Shown: in pieces, positions 7,325 through 15,979 of the stretch | How positions within the stretch are numbered: the first letter of the stretch is position 1 | How the letters are laid out: each line of letters begins with the position of its first letter | Assembly (NCBI RefSeq): GCF_021532275.1 | Contig: NZ_JACBOT010000021.1 | Span: forward strand, 62,001-126,000 | Source: Brevibacterium sp. UCMA 11754 | GTDB taxonomy: Bacteria; Actinomycetota; Actinomycetes; Actinomycetales; Brevibacteriaceae | Length of the DNA: 64,000 bases | Direction: 5' to 3' | Program-made: the position numbers and the translations under genes | The notes under the pieces: generated by a model | What the model saw: only the letters and a program-made list of their open reading frames with translations | Databases searched by the model: none | What the model was told of the DNA's origin: nothing

Positions 7325-8803
7325 TCAGACTGGCACGTCCCAGGTATGGACGGGGTCGCCGGAGGCCTGGTTCGCCACGTAGGCGTCCATCATCTGCTTG
7401 AGTCCTTCGCGGCGCTCCGGTGAGTCCGGCGCGCTGTTCGGGGCCAAGCGGTCAAGCATCTTCAGCTGCCAGGTCGCACCGTTGGTCCGCCTCTCGGCCC
7501 GACCTTCGATGATCGACATGTATTCATCGATGACGTCCTTGTCGATGCCCAATCGGCTCAGTCCCCTGCGCGCCTGCGGAATGAGAACATCGAGCACGAG
7601 GTCCGCGACATCGATGTGGCCGATCTTCGGCCAGGTCACGCGCGCATGGATGCCGTCCTTGGCGCAGGCGAAGAAGTTCTCCTCCGCCTCACTGAAGGAC
7701 ATCCGCGACCACACGGGGCGGTTCTCTCCGACGAGGAATTCGGCCAGACCGTAGTAGAAAGCGGCATCGGCGACCATGTCGACGGGCGTCGGGCCGGCTG
7801 GGAGCAGTCGGTTCTCCACGCGGATGTGGGCTCCGGAGTCCGAGGAATCGTAGATGGGTCGGTTCCAGCGCCACACGGTGCCGTTGTGCAGGTTGAGTTC
7901 GTAGAGCTTCGGAGCATCGGCCGAGCTGAACTCGACGAAGTCCTTGATCTCGGGCAGCAGCGGTGGGAAGTAGCGAACGTTCTCTTCGAAGAGGTCGAAG
8001 ACGCTGGTGATCCAGCGCTCCCCGAACCAGACTCGGGGCCGAACTCCCTGATTGACGAGTTCCGGGGTGCGCGTATCGATGGACTGGGTGAACACCGGGA
8101 TCCGGGATTCGTGCCAGAGTTTGCGACCGACGAACAGTGGGGAGTTCGCACTCATCGCGACCTGGGCTGCTGCGATCGCCTGGGAAGCGTTCCACGCCTC
8201 GGCGAACTTGTTGGGTGCGACCTGCAGGTGCAGCTGCATCGAGGTGCAGGATGCTTCCGGGGCGATATCGGAGAATTCGTGCTTGTACTTCTCCTCGCCG
8301 TCGAGTTCGATGCGGACGTACTCACCCCGAGCATCGACGATCGAGTTGCTCAGCGCCTCGTAGCGATTCTCTTCGGTGATCCATGTCTCTTCGGTGAGGA
8401 ACTGGGTGCTCAGGGTCGGCAGAGTCCCGATCGATGCGACCTTCAGCCCTTCCGCCTCGGCGGCCTTCTGGGCCTTGCCCAGCCGGTGCGCCACGCCCGC
8501 TTCCAGAGTCTTCAGTCCACGCCCGGCCACTTGCAGCACCGGGTGGTTGAGTTCGAGGTTGAACCCGCCGATCTCCGACTGGTACTCATCATCGAGGCGC
8601 TCGAGGACCTTCGTGTTGTTCAGGCTCGGCTGGTTGTCGGAGTCGATGAGGTTGAGTTCGAGCTCCAGACCAATCGTGCCCGCGGACTTGAACTCCGCAT
8701 GGCGCAGATACGTGTCGAAGAGCTCGAGGTTCTCCGCGAGCTTCTCCCGATACAGCGTGCGTTCTTCCGGCGTGTACCGCTTGGAATTGACTGCCTCACC
8801 CAT
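7325..8803 (-). CDS. Glutamate-cysteine ligase family protein (GCS2)
   Basis: 492 aa. It has the GCS2 hallmarks IGLELELNLID near residue 45, NLELNHPVLQV with the metal-binding carboxylates, TSMQLHLQVAP for the substrate His region, and RVENRLLPAGPTPVDMVADA near residue 340. These are ATP-grasp-like carboxylate-amine ligases. Since actinobacteria normally use mycothiol rather than glutathione, the product may be a gamma-glutamyl compound other than glutathione, for example an ergothioneine-pathway intermediate, but no egt genes are adjacent. ATG 8803 is the first start in frame. Confidence 0.8.
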   Translation of the reverse strand: MGEAVNSKRYTPEERTLYREKLAENLELFDTYLRHAEFKSAGTIGLELELNLIDSDNQPSLNNTKVLERLDDEYQSEIGGFNLELNHPVLQVAGRGLKTLEAGVAHRLGKAQKAAEAEGLKVASIGTLPTLSTQFLTEETWITEENRYEALSNSIVDARGEYVRIELDGEEKYKHEFSDIAPEASCTSMQLHLQVAPNKFAEAWNASQAIAAAQVAMSANSPLFVGRKLWHESRIPVFTQSIDTRTPELVNQGVRPRVWFGERWITSVFDLFEENVRYFPPLLPEIKDFVEFSSADAPKLYELNLHNGTVWRWNRPIYDSSDSGAHIRVENRLLPAGPTPVDMVADAAFYYGLAEFLVGENRPVWSRMSFSEAEENFFACAKDGIHARVTWPKIGHIDVADLVLDVLIPQARRGLSRLGIDKDVIDEYMSIIEGRAERRTNGATWQLKMLDRLAPNSAPDSPERREGLKQMMDAYVANQASGDPVHTWDVPV

Positions 8804-8927
8804 GGGTCAAGCAAACCACAGACTGACCCGGTCTGCGCGTGTACGAAGTCCGACTTTTCTCGGCCCGGATAAGGCTGAGTCACGTCGCATCATGCGGACG
8901 CCGCAACCGCCCTTGCCGGCCACATCG

Positions 8928-8933
8928 TAGAAT
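8928..8933 (+). promoter_or_regulatory. -10 element 6 nt before the M20 peptidase start
   Basis: TAGAAT ends 6 nt before ATG 8940, consistent with a leaderless transcript. No Shine-Dalgarno is visible. Confidence 0.45.
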
Positions 8934-8939
8934 CGGCGC

Positions 8940-10136
8940 ATGACCACCTCACTGTCCTCAGATCTCCAGTCCGCTGACCTCGTATCGAAGGCCACCGACC
9001 GCCTCCCCCTCATCCTCGATGACATCAGACGCGTCATCACGAAGGAGACGCCGTCGCACGACAAAGCAGCCGTGGCCGCGGGTGCCCAGGATTTCGTCGA
9101 ACTGCTGCGCGAACGCCTCGGGGCCACCGCCGAGGTCATCACCGTCGATGACACCGCCCATGTGCGCCTGCGCTTCGGCTCGGGCCCGGCCCGCGTCGTC
9201 CTTCTCAACCATCAGGACACGGTGTGGCCGCACGGGACCTTGGACCGCAAGCCCTTCTCCACCGACGAGGGGACTCTGCGCGGGCCGGGCAGCTTCGACA
9301 TGCTCACCGGGGCGATCATGAGCATCCACGCGAGCGCGATTCTGCGCGAGCACCTCGGCGAGGGGGCCCTTGAAGGACTGTCGATTCTGGTCACCGGTGA
9401 TGAGGAGATCGGGTCGATCTCCTCATCCGATCTCATTCGCGCCGAGGCGGCCGAGGCGAAGGCCGTGTATGTGATGGAGGCGAGCGCCGGCGGTGCGCTC
9501 AAGCTCGAGCGCAAGGGCACGAGCAACTACGTCCTCGTCTTCAAAGGCAAGGCCTCTCACGCCGGGCTCGAACCGGAGAAGGGGATCAATGCGGGCATGG
9601 CGCTGGCCCTGCACCTGCCCCTTGTCGCAGATCTTGCCGATGCTTCAGCGGGCACCTCTGTGGTCCCGACCGTGATCAGTGCGGGCACCACCTCGAACAC
9701 GGTTCCCGCCGAGGCGCGCGTTGATGTGGATGTACGTGCACGCACGGCCGCCGAACTCGATCGAGTCGATGCAGCCATGCGTGAACTCGCCACCCGCCCG
9801 CAGCTGGAAGGATCGTCGATCGAGGTCATCGGCGGAATCAACCGTCCGCCGTTCGAACGTGAGCAGTCGGCTGAACTCTTCGATCGTGCCACTGCTCTGG
9901 CTGCTGAACTCGGCCTGCCCGCTCCGGAGGGCGTGTCCGTGGGCGGCGCTTCGGACGGCAACTTCACCGCCGGTGACGGCATTGCGACACTTGACGGCCT
10001 GGGTGCCGTGGGCGATGGTGCGCATGCCGAGCACGAGCACGCGGTCATCGCTGAGATCGCCCCGCGCACAGCCCTGCTCGCGGCCCTCATCGCCGATCAG
10101 CTGCAGGCCGAATCCACTGGTCAGCTGCAGGGCTGA
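8940..10136 (+). CDS. M20-family metallopeptidase (carboxypeptidase G2-like)
   Basis: 398 aa zinc peptidase with the complete M20 site: H91-Q-D93 in LNHQDTVWP, D120 in GPGSFDM, E155/E156 in VTGDEEIGS, E180 in YVMEAS, and a late His in GAHAEHEH. The dimerisation/lid domain (residues ~195-305) includes KGKASHAGLEPEKG. The overall pattern is closest to glutamate carboxypeptidase/N-deacylase members. With the MenC/N-acylamino acid racemase 1.2 kb away it could hydrolyse N-acyl amino acids, though the FkbM gene on the other strand lies between. Its 3' end is part of a 25-bp repeat array that gives the C-terminal QLQ...QLQG. Confidence 0.85.
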   Translation: MTTSLSSDLQSADLVSKATDRLPLILDDIRRVITKETPSHDKAAVAAGAQDFVELLRERLGATAEVITVDDTAHVRLRFGSGPARVVLLNHQDTVWPHGTLDRKPFSTDEGTLRGPGSFDMLTGAIMSIHASAILREHLGEGALEGLSILVTGDEEIGSISSSDLIRAEAAEAKAVYVMEASAGGALKLERKGTSNYVLVFKGKASHAGLEPEKGINAGMALALHLPLVADLADASAGTSVVPTVISAGTTSNTVPAEARVDVDVRARTAAELDRVDAAMRELATRPQLEGSSIEVIGGINRPPFEREQSAELFDRATALAAELGLPAPEGVSVGGASDGNFTAGDGIATLDGLGAVGDGAHAEHEHAVIAEIAPRTALLAALIADQLQAESTGQLQG

Positions 10137-10190
10137 GACGCGCCTTCGGCCGCAGGGCTGAAGCGAGCCTCAGCGCGCAGCGCTGATTCG
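10103..10190 (+). repeat. 25-bp tandem array straddling the M20 stop codon
   Basis: GCAGGGCTGA occurs at 10127, 10152 and (as GCAGCGCTGA) 10177, exactly 25 bp apart, with a degenerate copy GCAGGCCGA at 10103. The first full copy contains the stop codon of the M20 gene; the later copies put further TGA triplets in other frames. The array fills the short gap to the convergent FkbM gene. Confidence 0.6.
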
Positions 10191-10195
10191 GTCGA

Positions 10196-11140
10196 TCACC
10201 TGACCGGATAGCCCGCGACCCGCATGTCCTCCGGGTTCTTCGTGCTGAAGAGCCAGTCGCGGAAATGCGGGTCGGGAACGATCTCGTCATGAGCACTGAG
10301 GTGATCGTCGCCGACGAGGTAGTAATGGTAGTCGAAGCGGTCGAGGATGCGCATCAGCTGCTCGGGCTGCGCCCGGTCATCGAGGACCTCGCACAGGATG
10401 TCCGGCTGCAGTGTGCCCAACAGTTCCCGACCGTTGCCGAGGACGTCGTTCTCCGCACCTTCCACATCGATCTTCACAGTCACCTGCGGACGGCCGGGCG
10501 GCAGATCCGGGAGGAGCTCGTCGAGCGAGGTGAAGCGCACCTGCGCACCGGAGTCGAAGTCCATGCCAGTCCCATAGAACGACGGCAATGCCGATCCCCC
10601 GTCGCCAGTGGGCACCTGCATCGTGGTGCCGGGCTTGCCGACGCCCGTCGGATGAACAGTCACCCGATCGCCGAGGTGGTTGCGCGCTACGTTCTTCTCC
10701 AACCCGGTGACGACGGCGGGGATGATCTCGAACGAGTGGGCAACGGCAGTCTGATTCGCGGCCAGCACCGCCATCGTGAAGACCCCGGTGTAGGCGCCGA
10801 TGTCGAGGAACACGTCCGCGTCGCGGGAGAGTTCGACCATGAGGTCGAGCGCGAAGGCGTCCTCTGCCTCCGTCCGGCGGCCTTTGCCCCAGTAGAATTC
10901 CTTGGCGATCTCGCAGCGGAACGGATCGACGAGGTAGAAGCCTGCGCCTCCGGCACGACCGCGGACCTCGGTGAGTCCGATCGGTGCGGGCAGCCTGCCG
11001 ACCTTGATGCCGTTGATGTGGGGCGCCACCGTCCTCAGCATCGGGTGGAGATACGGCTGCGCAAGTGCAGCCTTGACTGGCAGTTTGAGTCCGAACCACT
11101 TCTGCTTCCGGCCTTTGAGCGACCGCAGGTAGTCGTTCAC
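10196..11140 (-). CDS. FkbM-family methyltransferase
   Basis: 314 aa from GTG 11140, preceded by AGGGAG. The longer open frame to 11386 would overlap the divergent racemase start and adds a Cys/His-rich non-protein-like stretch, so it is rejected. The SAM-binding motif I is FLDIGAYTGVFTMAVLAA, and the FkbM signature KIDVEGAENDVLG follows near residue 225. FkbM enzymes O-methylate sugars, lipids or polyketides, and the acceptor here is unknown. The C-terminus has no extra domain. Confidence 0.82.
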   Translation of the reverse strand: MNDYLRSLKGRKQKWFGLKLPVKAALAQPYLHPMLRTVAPHINGIKVGRLPAPIGLTEVRGRAGGAGFYLVDPFRCEIAKEFYWGKGRRTEAEDAFALDLMVELSRDADVFLDIGAYTGVFTMAVLAANQTAVAHSFEIIPAVVTGLEKNVARNHLGDRVTVHPTGVGKPGTTMQVPTGDGGSALPSFYGTGMDFDSGAQVRFTSLDELLPDLPPGRPQVTVKIDVEGAENDVLGNGRELLGTLQPDILCEVLDDRAQPEQLMRILDRFDYHYYLVGDDHLSAHDEIVPDPHFRDWLFSTKNPEDMRVAGYPVR

Positions 11141-11359
11141 GTAGCTCTCCCTTAAGTTGAGCGGGATCTTTGACTCACAGTACCAATGTCGGGCGCACGC
11201 GCTCCAGCGGCAGACCGGCGCGTGAGACGGGTGTAGCGTGCCGCAGATGGCCACAAGGAATCCTGTCGATACTCCAATGCCCGCCGAGGCGGTCCTGCCA
11301 GTGGTTATAGGCTGGGTCATAGGATCATCAGCCCCGAACACAAAGAAGGTGCATGGCGC

Positions 11360-12484
11360 ATGAAACTCAAGTCGATCACTCTCCACCAGGTATCCATTCC
11401 CCTCGTCACCCCCTTCGAGACCTCATTCATGCGGGAGACGGAGAAGGACTGCTACCTCGTCGAGGCCACCTTCGACACCCCGAAGGGTGAGATCACGGGC
11501 TGGGGTGAGTCGGTCGCGATGATCTCCCCGCTCTACTCTTCTGAGTACGTGGCTTCGGGCATCGATGTGACGAAGCGGTGGCTGGCTCCGATCCTCTTCG
11601 ACGTCGACGATCTGACTGCGGAGACCGTGTCCTGGCATCTGCGACACGTGATCGGTCACCCGATGGCGAAGTCGGCGCTGGAGATGGCGGTCATCGAGGC
11701 CCAGCTCAAGCTCAACGACCAGTCCTTCAAGACCTACCTGGGCGGCGTCGTCGACTCCGTCCCCTCCGGAGTCTCCGTGGGCATCCAGGACTCTGTCGAA
11801 GAGACGGTCAGAGTCATCGGCGGATATCTGGACGGGGGATATGCCCGCATCAAACTCAAGATCAAGCCGGGTAAGGATATTGCCCCGATCGCCGCGGTGC
11901 GCAAGGCCTTCGGCGATGACTTCGGCTTCCAGGTCGATGCCAACGCCGCCTACACCCTCGTCGATGCCTCCCACCTGCGCAGGCTCGACGAGTACGGCCT
12001 CCTCCTCATCGAACAGCCCTTGGGCGAGGCCGACATCCGCCAGCACGGCGAGCTCGCGAAGCTGATGGAGACCCCGATGTGTCTGGACGAGTCGATCGAC
12101 TCCGCTGAAGCCGCCGCCGATGCCATCTCCATGGGTGCGGCAGCCGTCATCAACATCAAGCCTGGGCGGGTGGGCGGCTTCATCGAAGCGAAGAAGATCC
12201 ATGATCTCTGCGCCGCTCATGGTGTAGCAGTCTGGCACGGCGGAATGGTCGAGACCGGTTTGGGCCGTGCCGCCAATGCCGCACTGGCATCACTGCCCGG
12301 CTTCACCTTGCCCGGAGACATCTCCGGATCGAATCGCTTCTTCCACGAGGACATCACCGAAGAGATCGTCATGTACGACGGCAAGGTCGACGTGCCCACA
12401 GGCGTCGGCTTCGGCGTGTCGATCGACCCCGCGAGGCTCGAGAAGTTCCGCACCGACTCGCTGCAGATCCTGCCGCAGAGCTGA
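11360..12484 (+). CDS. menC: o-Succinylbenzoate synthase / N-acylamino acid racemase (enolase superfamily)
   Basis: 374 aa muconate-lactonising-type enolase. The catalytic residues are present in order: K165-x-K167 (RIKLKIKPG), metal ligands D193, E218 and D243, and the opposite base K267 (INIKPGRVGG). Spacing matches the Amycolatopsis/Bacillus N-acylamino acid racemase group, which also makes o-succinylbenzoate. No other menaquinone genes are nearby, while an M20 deacylase-like peptidase is, so N-acylamino acid racemisation is a serious alternative; the symbol reflects the family. ATG 11360 follows GAAGGTG. A short run at its stop codon is repeated at 12890. Confidence 0.82.
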   Translation: MKLKSITLHQVSIPLVTPFETSFMRETEKDCYLVEATFDTPKGEITGWGESVAMISPLYSSEYVASGIDVTKRWLAPILFDVDDLTAETVSWHLRHVIGHPMAKSALEMAVIEAQLKLNDQSFKTYLGGVVDSVPSGVSVGIQDSVEETVRVIGGYLDGGYARIKLKIKPGKDIAPIAAVRKAFGDDFGFQVDANAAYTLVDASHLRRLDEYGLLLIEQPLGEADIRQHGELAKLMETPMCLDESIDSAEAAADAISMGAAAVINIKPGRVGGFIEAKKIHDLCAAHGVAVWHGGMVETGLGRAANAALASLPGFTLPGDISGSNRFFHEDITEEIVMYDGKVDVPTGVGFGVSIDPARLEKFRTDSLQILPQS

Positions 12485-12543
12485 GCCGCGGCGGCTGACG
12501 GCCTCAGGTGTGGGTGTGCGTCTCCTGGGCCGCGTCCTTCGCC
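12478..12543 (+). repeat. Copy 1 of a ~66-bp duplicated gene junction (menC end / CDF end)
   Basis: This copy starts with GAGCTGAGCC, which carries the menC stop, and continues with a 47-bp block (12497-12543) identical except at one base to 12910-12956, the 3' end of the CDF gene. It therefore holds an orphan fragment of the CDF coding end, 373 bp away from the gene itself. Confidence 0.8.
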
Positions 12544-12569
12544 GAAAGAGCCCTTCGCCGAAAGAGCCC
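12538..12569 (+). repeat. 16-bp tandem repeat, two copies
   Basis: TTCGCCGAAAGAGCCC occurs twice back to back (12538-12553 and 12554-12569), followed by a decayed third start (ATCGCCGAA). It begins inside the end of the duplicated junction. Confidence 0.7.
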
Positions 12570-12585
12570 ATCGCCGAATAGGCAA

Positions 12586-12643
12586 ACGGTTGGTAACTCC
12601 CGGTCGACGAGAGCGAGATTTTCGACCAGGACTTACCAACTGT
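12586..12643. repeat. Long nested hairpin, family A
   Basis: Outer arms ACGGTTGGTAACTCC (12586-12600) and GGACTTACCAACTGT (12629-12643) pair at 13 of 15 positions. An inner stem GGTCGA (12602-12607)/TCGACC (12622-12627) closes on a loop containing GAGAGCGAGATT. The outer arm matches the hairpin at 59436-59516. Confidence 0.6.
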
Positions 12644-12656
12644 CGTGCGCCAGCCC

Positions 12657-12884
12657 CTACTGTCCCAGACCCACGACTCCGATCATCACAGGGACGATGA
12701 TGCCCTCGTCCAGTCGGGAGTCGAGGTAATCGCAGATGGCCGAATCCGTGCCGGGCAGCAATGCAACCCGTCCATGGTTCGGCACCTGACATCGCGGGGC
12801 AGGGAGTCTCCAATCAGCTCGAGGCCATCCACGCGAAGACTTCGCTTCCGCCCTCTGCGAAGTGAACCCTGCGGGCAAAGCCAC
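12657..12884 (-). other. Possible decayed coding remnant in the insert
   Basis: An open frame of 75 codons on the minus strand ends in a hydrophobic stretch (EGIIVPVMIGVVGLG) but has an Arg/Trp/Pro-rich start, no ribosome site and no recognisable family. The stretch 12544-12889, between the two copies of the duplicated junction, is otherwise without a convincing gene. I list it as a possible remnant only. Confidence 0.2.
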
Positions 12885-12889
12885 AGAAC

Positions 12890-12956
12890 GAGCTGAGCCT
12901 CCTCCCGGGGACGGCCTCAGGTGTGGGTGTGCGTCTCTTGGGCCGCGTCCTTCGCC
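12890..12956 (+). repeat. Copy 2 of the duplicated junction, containing the genuine CDF 3' end
   Basis: GAGCTGAGCC at 12890 followed by the 47-bp block 12910-12956. The right part is the real end of the CDF gene; the left part echoes the menC stop region. The two copies are about 412 bp apart. Confidence 0.8.
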
Positions 12957-13825
12957 CTGTCGAACTGGAACGTCGAGTGTTCGATCGCGACCTTGAAGTG
13001 CTCAGCCAGGCACTCCTGGAGCGCGGTGAGTATTCGCGGGGCATGACCGTCGTAGAAGCATTCGTCGGCGAGGACCACGTGGGCGGTGAGCACAGGGAGG
13101 TTCGAATCGATGCGCGTCACGTGAAGGTCGTGGACCTCTTGGACGTGCTCGACTCCTTCAATGTGCATCTTGACCTTGTCGAGGTCGAGTTCCCTGGGGG
13201 CGACTTCAAGCAAGATCGATCCGGTCTCCTTCAGGATGGAGAAGGCTCTGGGGACGATCAGCGCGGCGATGAACAGAGCCGCCACGGCATCGGCGCGGGT
13301 CCAGTCGAAGAGCCAGATGGAGACGGCGGCAAGGATGACGGCGACGGACCCCAACGCATCGGCGATGACCTCGAGAAACGCGGCCTTGAGGTTGAGCGAC
13401 TGCTCTTTGGAGGAACTGAGGATGATGATCGACACGATATTGCCGAGAAGTCCGACGACACCGAAGAACAACAGTTCCGGGCCCGGCACCTCCGGAGGGA
13501 CGAAGAAGCGACGGATGCCCTCGATGAGGCTGTAGACGCCGAGTCCCAGCAGCAGAGTCGCCTGCGCTCCGGCAGCAAGCACCTCGGCTCGGCGAAACCC
13601 CCAGGTCTTCTGACCCTTCGGCGGCCTGCGGACCAGGGTGGCGGCGAAGAGTGCGATCCCGATGCCGATGAGGTCGACGGAATTATGTCCGGTGTCTATC
13701 AGCAGCGCCAGACTGCCCGTCATGATCGAGCCGATCACCTGGAAGACGAAGATCACCAGGACGATGCCGAATACGATCGCCAAGCGTCGACGCGATCCTG
13801 AACCGTGCGAGTGGTCATGTGCCAT
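12917..13825 (-). CDS. CDF-family zinc/cation exporter (CzcD/ZitB type)
   Basis: 302 aa with a His-rich start (MAHDHSHGS), six membrane helices, and the CDF metal site residues in ALLIDTGHNSVDLIGIG (helix II) and AFLEVIADALGSVAVI (helix V). The cytoplasmic C-terminal domain (residues ~205-285) carries HVQEVHDLHVTRI and ends in a His-rich ETHTHT. It probably exports Zn2+ (or Co/Cd) by proton antiport. ATG 13825 follows AGGAGG. An AT-rich palindrome 26-39 bp upstream is a likely ArsR-type operator, possibly for the SmtB-like repressor at 3534. Confidence 0.92.
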   Translation of the reverse strand: MAHDHSHGSGSRRRLAIVFGIVLVIFVFQVIGSIMTGSLALLIDTGHNSVDLIGIGIALFAATLVRRPPKGQKTWGFRRAEVLAAGAQATLLLGLGVYSLIEGIRRFFVPPEVPGPELLFFGVVGLLGNIVSIIILSSSKEQSLNLKAAFLEVIADALGSVAVILAAVSIWLFDWTRADAVAALFIAALIVPRAFSILKETGSILLEVAPRELDLDKVKMHIEGVEHVQEVHDLHVTRIDSNLPVLTAHVVLADECFYDGHAPRILTALQECLAEHFKVAIEHSTFQFDRAKDAAQETHTHT

Positions 13826-13850
13826 GGGAACCTCCTACACAATCACATTA

Positions 13851-13864
13851 ACATATGCGCATGT
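13851..13864. promoter_or_regulatory. Candidate ArsR/SmtB operator upstream of the CDF exporter
   Basis: ACATATGCGCATGT is a near-perfect palindrome centred on GCGC in an otherwise AT-rich island. On the minus strand it sits in the spacer between ATTCAT and TAATGT, an acceptable -35/-10 pair with 18-bp spacing. Imperfect AT-rich dyads of this kind bind ArsR-family metal repressors. Confidence 0.5.
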
Positions 13865-13980
13865 CTTTATGAATGTGTGTGTCATCACGAGAGCCCAGGG
13901 CGTGCCGGTGCCCGCCGCCCATCCCGCTCCAACTTCCAATTGCCGCCGAGGCGGGCCGGGCAGCGGACGCGTACGCAGAC

Positions 13981-14035
13981 GCAGAATGCGTGCGTGCCCG
14001 GCAGCAACTGCCGAGCACGCACGCATCAATTCTGC
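13981..14035. terminator. Strong long hairpin downstream of the flotillin gene
   Basis: The arm 13981-14004 (beginning GCAGAATGCGTGCGTG) pairs with 14008-14035 across a 3-nt CAA loop. One mismatch and a small bulge interrupt more than 20 base pairs. It lies 52 bp past the flotillin stop on the minus strand, so it is the likely terminator even without a clear U-tract. The rest of 13865-14086 shows nothing else. Confidence 0.65.
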
Positions 14036-14086
14036 ACTGAGCCCGAGATCACCCCCGGGCAGTGGGAGTGCCGATCAGGGCACAGA

Positions 14087-15859
14087 CTATTTCTTGTCGG
14101 GACCGCCTGAGCCGTCCGAGTCGCCGTCACGGCCGTCACGTCGGCGCAGCGCCTCGGCGATATAGGACTGCACGTCGATTCCGGTGGCCTTCTTCACGTC
14201 ATCGCCGATGTGGGTGAGGTCGAGCTCACCGTTTTCGTCGAGGTAGTCCTTCGGGTCGAAGTTCCCACCCGACCATGCGCTGGGATCACCCAAACCAGTG
14301 GCCTTCGAACCTCCGCGATCCGAGCGATCTCCGCGAGCTGAGCGATCCCCGCGACCCGGATGGCCGCCGTGGCCCTCGGAGATCTCACCTTCGACGACCT
14401 GATCGCTGTCGTCGGCTCCACCGCCTGCAGAACCCGACCCGGCGAAGTCACCAGCGTCGTCGAACGCGGTCGAGCCATCGCGGCCCCAGCCTGTCGCAGA
14501 CTTCGATCCACCCTGGTTCTGGGCCTTGCTGACCAGATCGCTGAGGTCGATGCCGGTGGTGCCGCGCACGACCTCGAGTACCTGAGCGAGGTTGTTCGAC
14601 ACCGAGTTCGCAAGCTTGGACTCACCATCGGTGGACACGATCGAAAGGTCCTTGATGTTCGCGTAGGGCGCGACGAGCTCGCCGGCGATGGTCGGCAGAA
14701 CCTCGAGGACCTTCGACAGGACGGCGGCATCGTTGAACTTCTTGTAGGCCTCGGCCTGAGCCTGGAGGGCCCCAGCCTCTGCCTCACCGCGAGCCCTGAT
14801 CGCATCGGCCTGAGCCTCACCCTCGAGGCGAATGGCCTCAGCGTCCTTCGAGCGACGATGCAACTCGGCGGCTGCCTCGGCTCGACCCTGAGCTTCGACG
14901 TCGTAGGCTCGCGCGTCGGCCTCTGCCTGCTGGCGGTACCGCTCCGCATCGGCCGGACGCCTGACCTCGGCATCGAGCTGTTCGGCACGCAGCTCTGCGG
15001 CTTCCTTCGCGACGATTCGGTCGCGCTCGAGCAGCTTCTGCTTCTCCGCCGCATTCGCCAGCGGACCGGCGTTGTCGGCACCCGCCTGACGCTGATCGGC
15101 TTCTTCCTTCAGCGCCGCACGCCGCAGCGCGAGCTGCTGCTGCTGTTCGGCGATGGCCTGATCTGTCAGAGCCTGCTGCTTCTGGGTCGACTCGTTCTGC
15201 AACGCTTCCTCGACCGAGGAGGCACGACTGGCGTTCGCCTCGGCGATGGCGGCATTCTTCGCGACCTCGGCCGCCTGTGGGCGACCCCAGTCCTTCAGGT
15301 AGCTGCCCTCGTCCTCGACCGCAGAGATCTGGAAGGTGTCGATGACCAGACCCTGGTTGTTCATCGAGTGCGCGGATTCCTCCTGCACCTGCGAAGCGAA
15401 GGAAGCGCGATCCTGAATGATCTGCTCAACGGTCAGCGTACCGACGACGGCGCGCAGGGTACCGGAGAGGATCTCTGTGCTGTAGGGCTCGATCTGATCC
15501 TGCTGATCGAGGAAGCGCTGTGCTGCCTTGCGCACGTCCTCCTCGGTGCCGCCCACCTTGACCTGCGCAACTCCGTGCAGGCGCAATGCGATGCCGTTCA
15601 TCGAGATCCCGTCGATCGCGACTGCGATCTGACGTGAGGACAGCGACAGGATGAATGCCTTCTGCACGATCGGATAGACGACTGAGCGCCCACCGATGAT
15701 GATGCGACCGGTGCCACCCGAACTGCTGGCATTGCGGCCGGTGATGATGAGGGCCTCAGACGGGGAGGCGATCTTGATCGAGCGCATGATCACGAAGAAC
15801 GCGATCAGGGCGATGATGACTATGACACCGATGACTACGGCGCCCAGGATGAAATCCAC
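14087..15859 (-). CDS. Flotillin-like SPFH-domain protein
   Basis: 590 aa. An N-terminal membrane segment (residues ~4-25) is followed by an SPFH/band-7 domain (~27-200, including GRNASSSGGTGRIIIGGRSV) and a long Ala/Glu/Gln-rich coiled coil (~205-385) with the repeated EA-rich pattern of flotillins. The C-terminal ~150 residues are Gly/Asp/Ser/Arg-rich and probably disordered, ending in short helices. Bacterial flotillins scaffold membrane microdomains. The disordered tail is longer than in typical FloT proteins. It is monocistronic, with no NfeD-type partner next to it. Confidence 0.9.
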   Translation of the reverse strand: MDFILGAVVIGVIVIIALIAFFVIMRSIKIASPSEALIITGRNASSSGGTGRIIIGGRSVVYPIVQKAFILSLSSRQIAVAIDGISMNGIALRLHGVAQVKVGGTEEDVRKAAQRFLDQQDQIEPYSTEILSGTLRAVVGTLTVEQIIQDRASFASQVQEESAHSMNNQGLVIDTFQISAVEDEGSYLKDWGRPQAAEVAKNAAIAEANASRASSVEEALQNESTQKQQALTDQAIAEQQQQLALRRAALKEEADQRQAGADNAGPLANAAEKQKLLERDRIVAKEAAELRAEQLDAEVRRPADAERYRQQAEADARAYDVEAQGRAEAAAELHRRSKDAEAIRLEGEAQADAIRARGEAEAGALQAQAEAYKKFNDAAVLSKVLEVLPTIAGELVAPYANIKDLSIVSTDGESKLANSVSNNLAQVLEVVRGTTGIDLSDLVSKAQNQGGSKSATGWGRDGSTAFDDAGDFAGSGSAGGGADDSDQVVEGEISEGHGGHPGRGDRSARGDRSDRGGSKATGLGDPSAWSGGNFDPKDYLDENGELDLTHIGDDVKKATGIDVQSYIAEALRRRDGRDGDSDGSGGPDKK

Positions 15860-15979
15860 TTGAGCCTTTCCGAGATTCTGGATTGGAAGGGACCAGGCGC
15901 AGTGAGACCACAGCGCCCGGTGTGTTCATCCTATGCGAATCTGCATGTCCTGGACAGACCCGCCGAGGCTATGCGAGGT

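Noticed and set aside
14360..15637. 425-codon plus-strand frame opposite flotillin
   Set aside because: Antisense of the coiled-coil region; no start context or family, while the minus strand is an intact SPFH protein.
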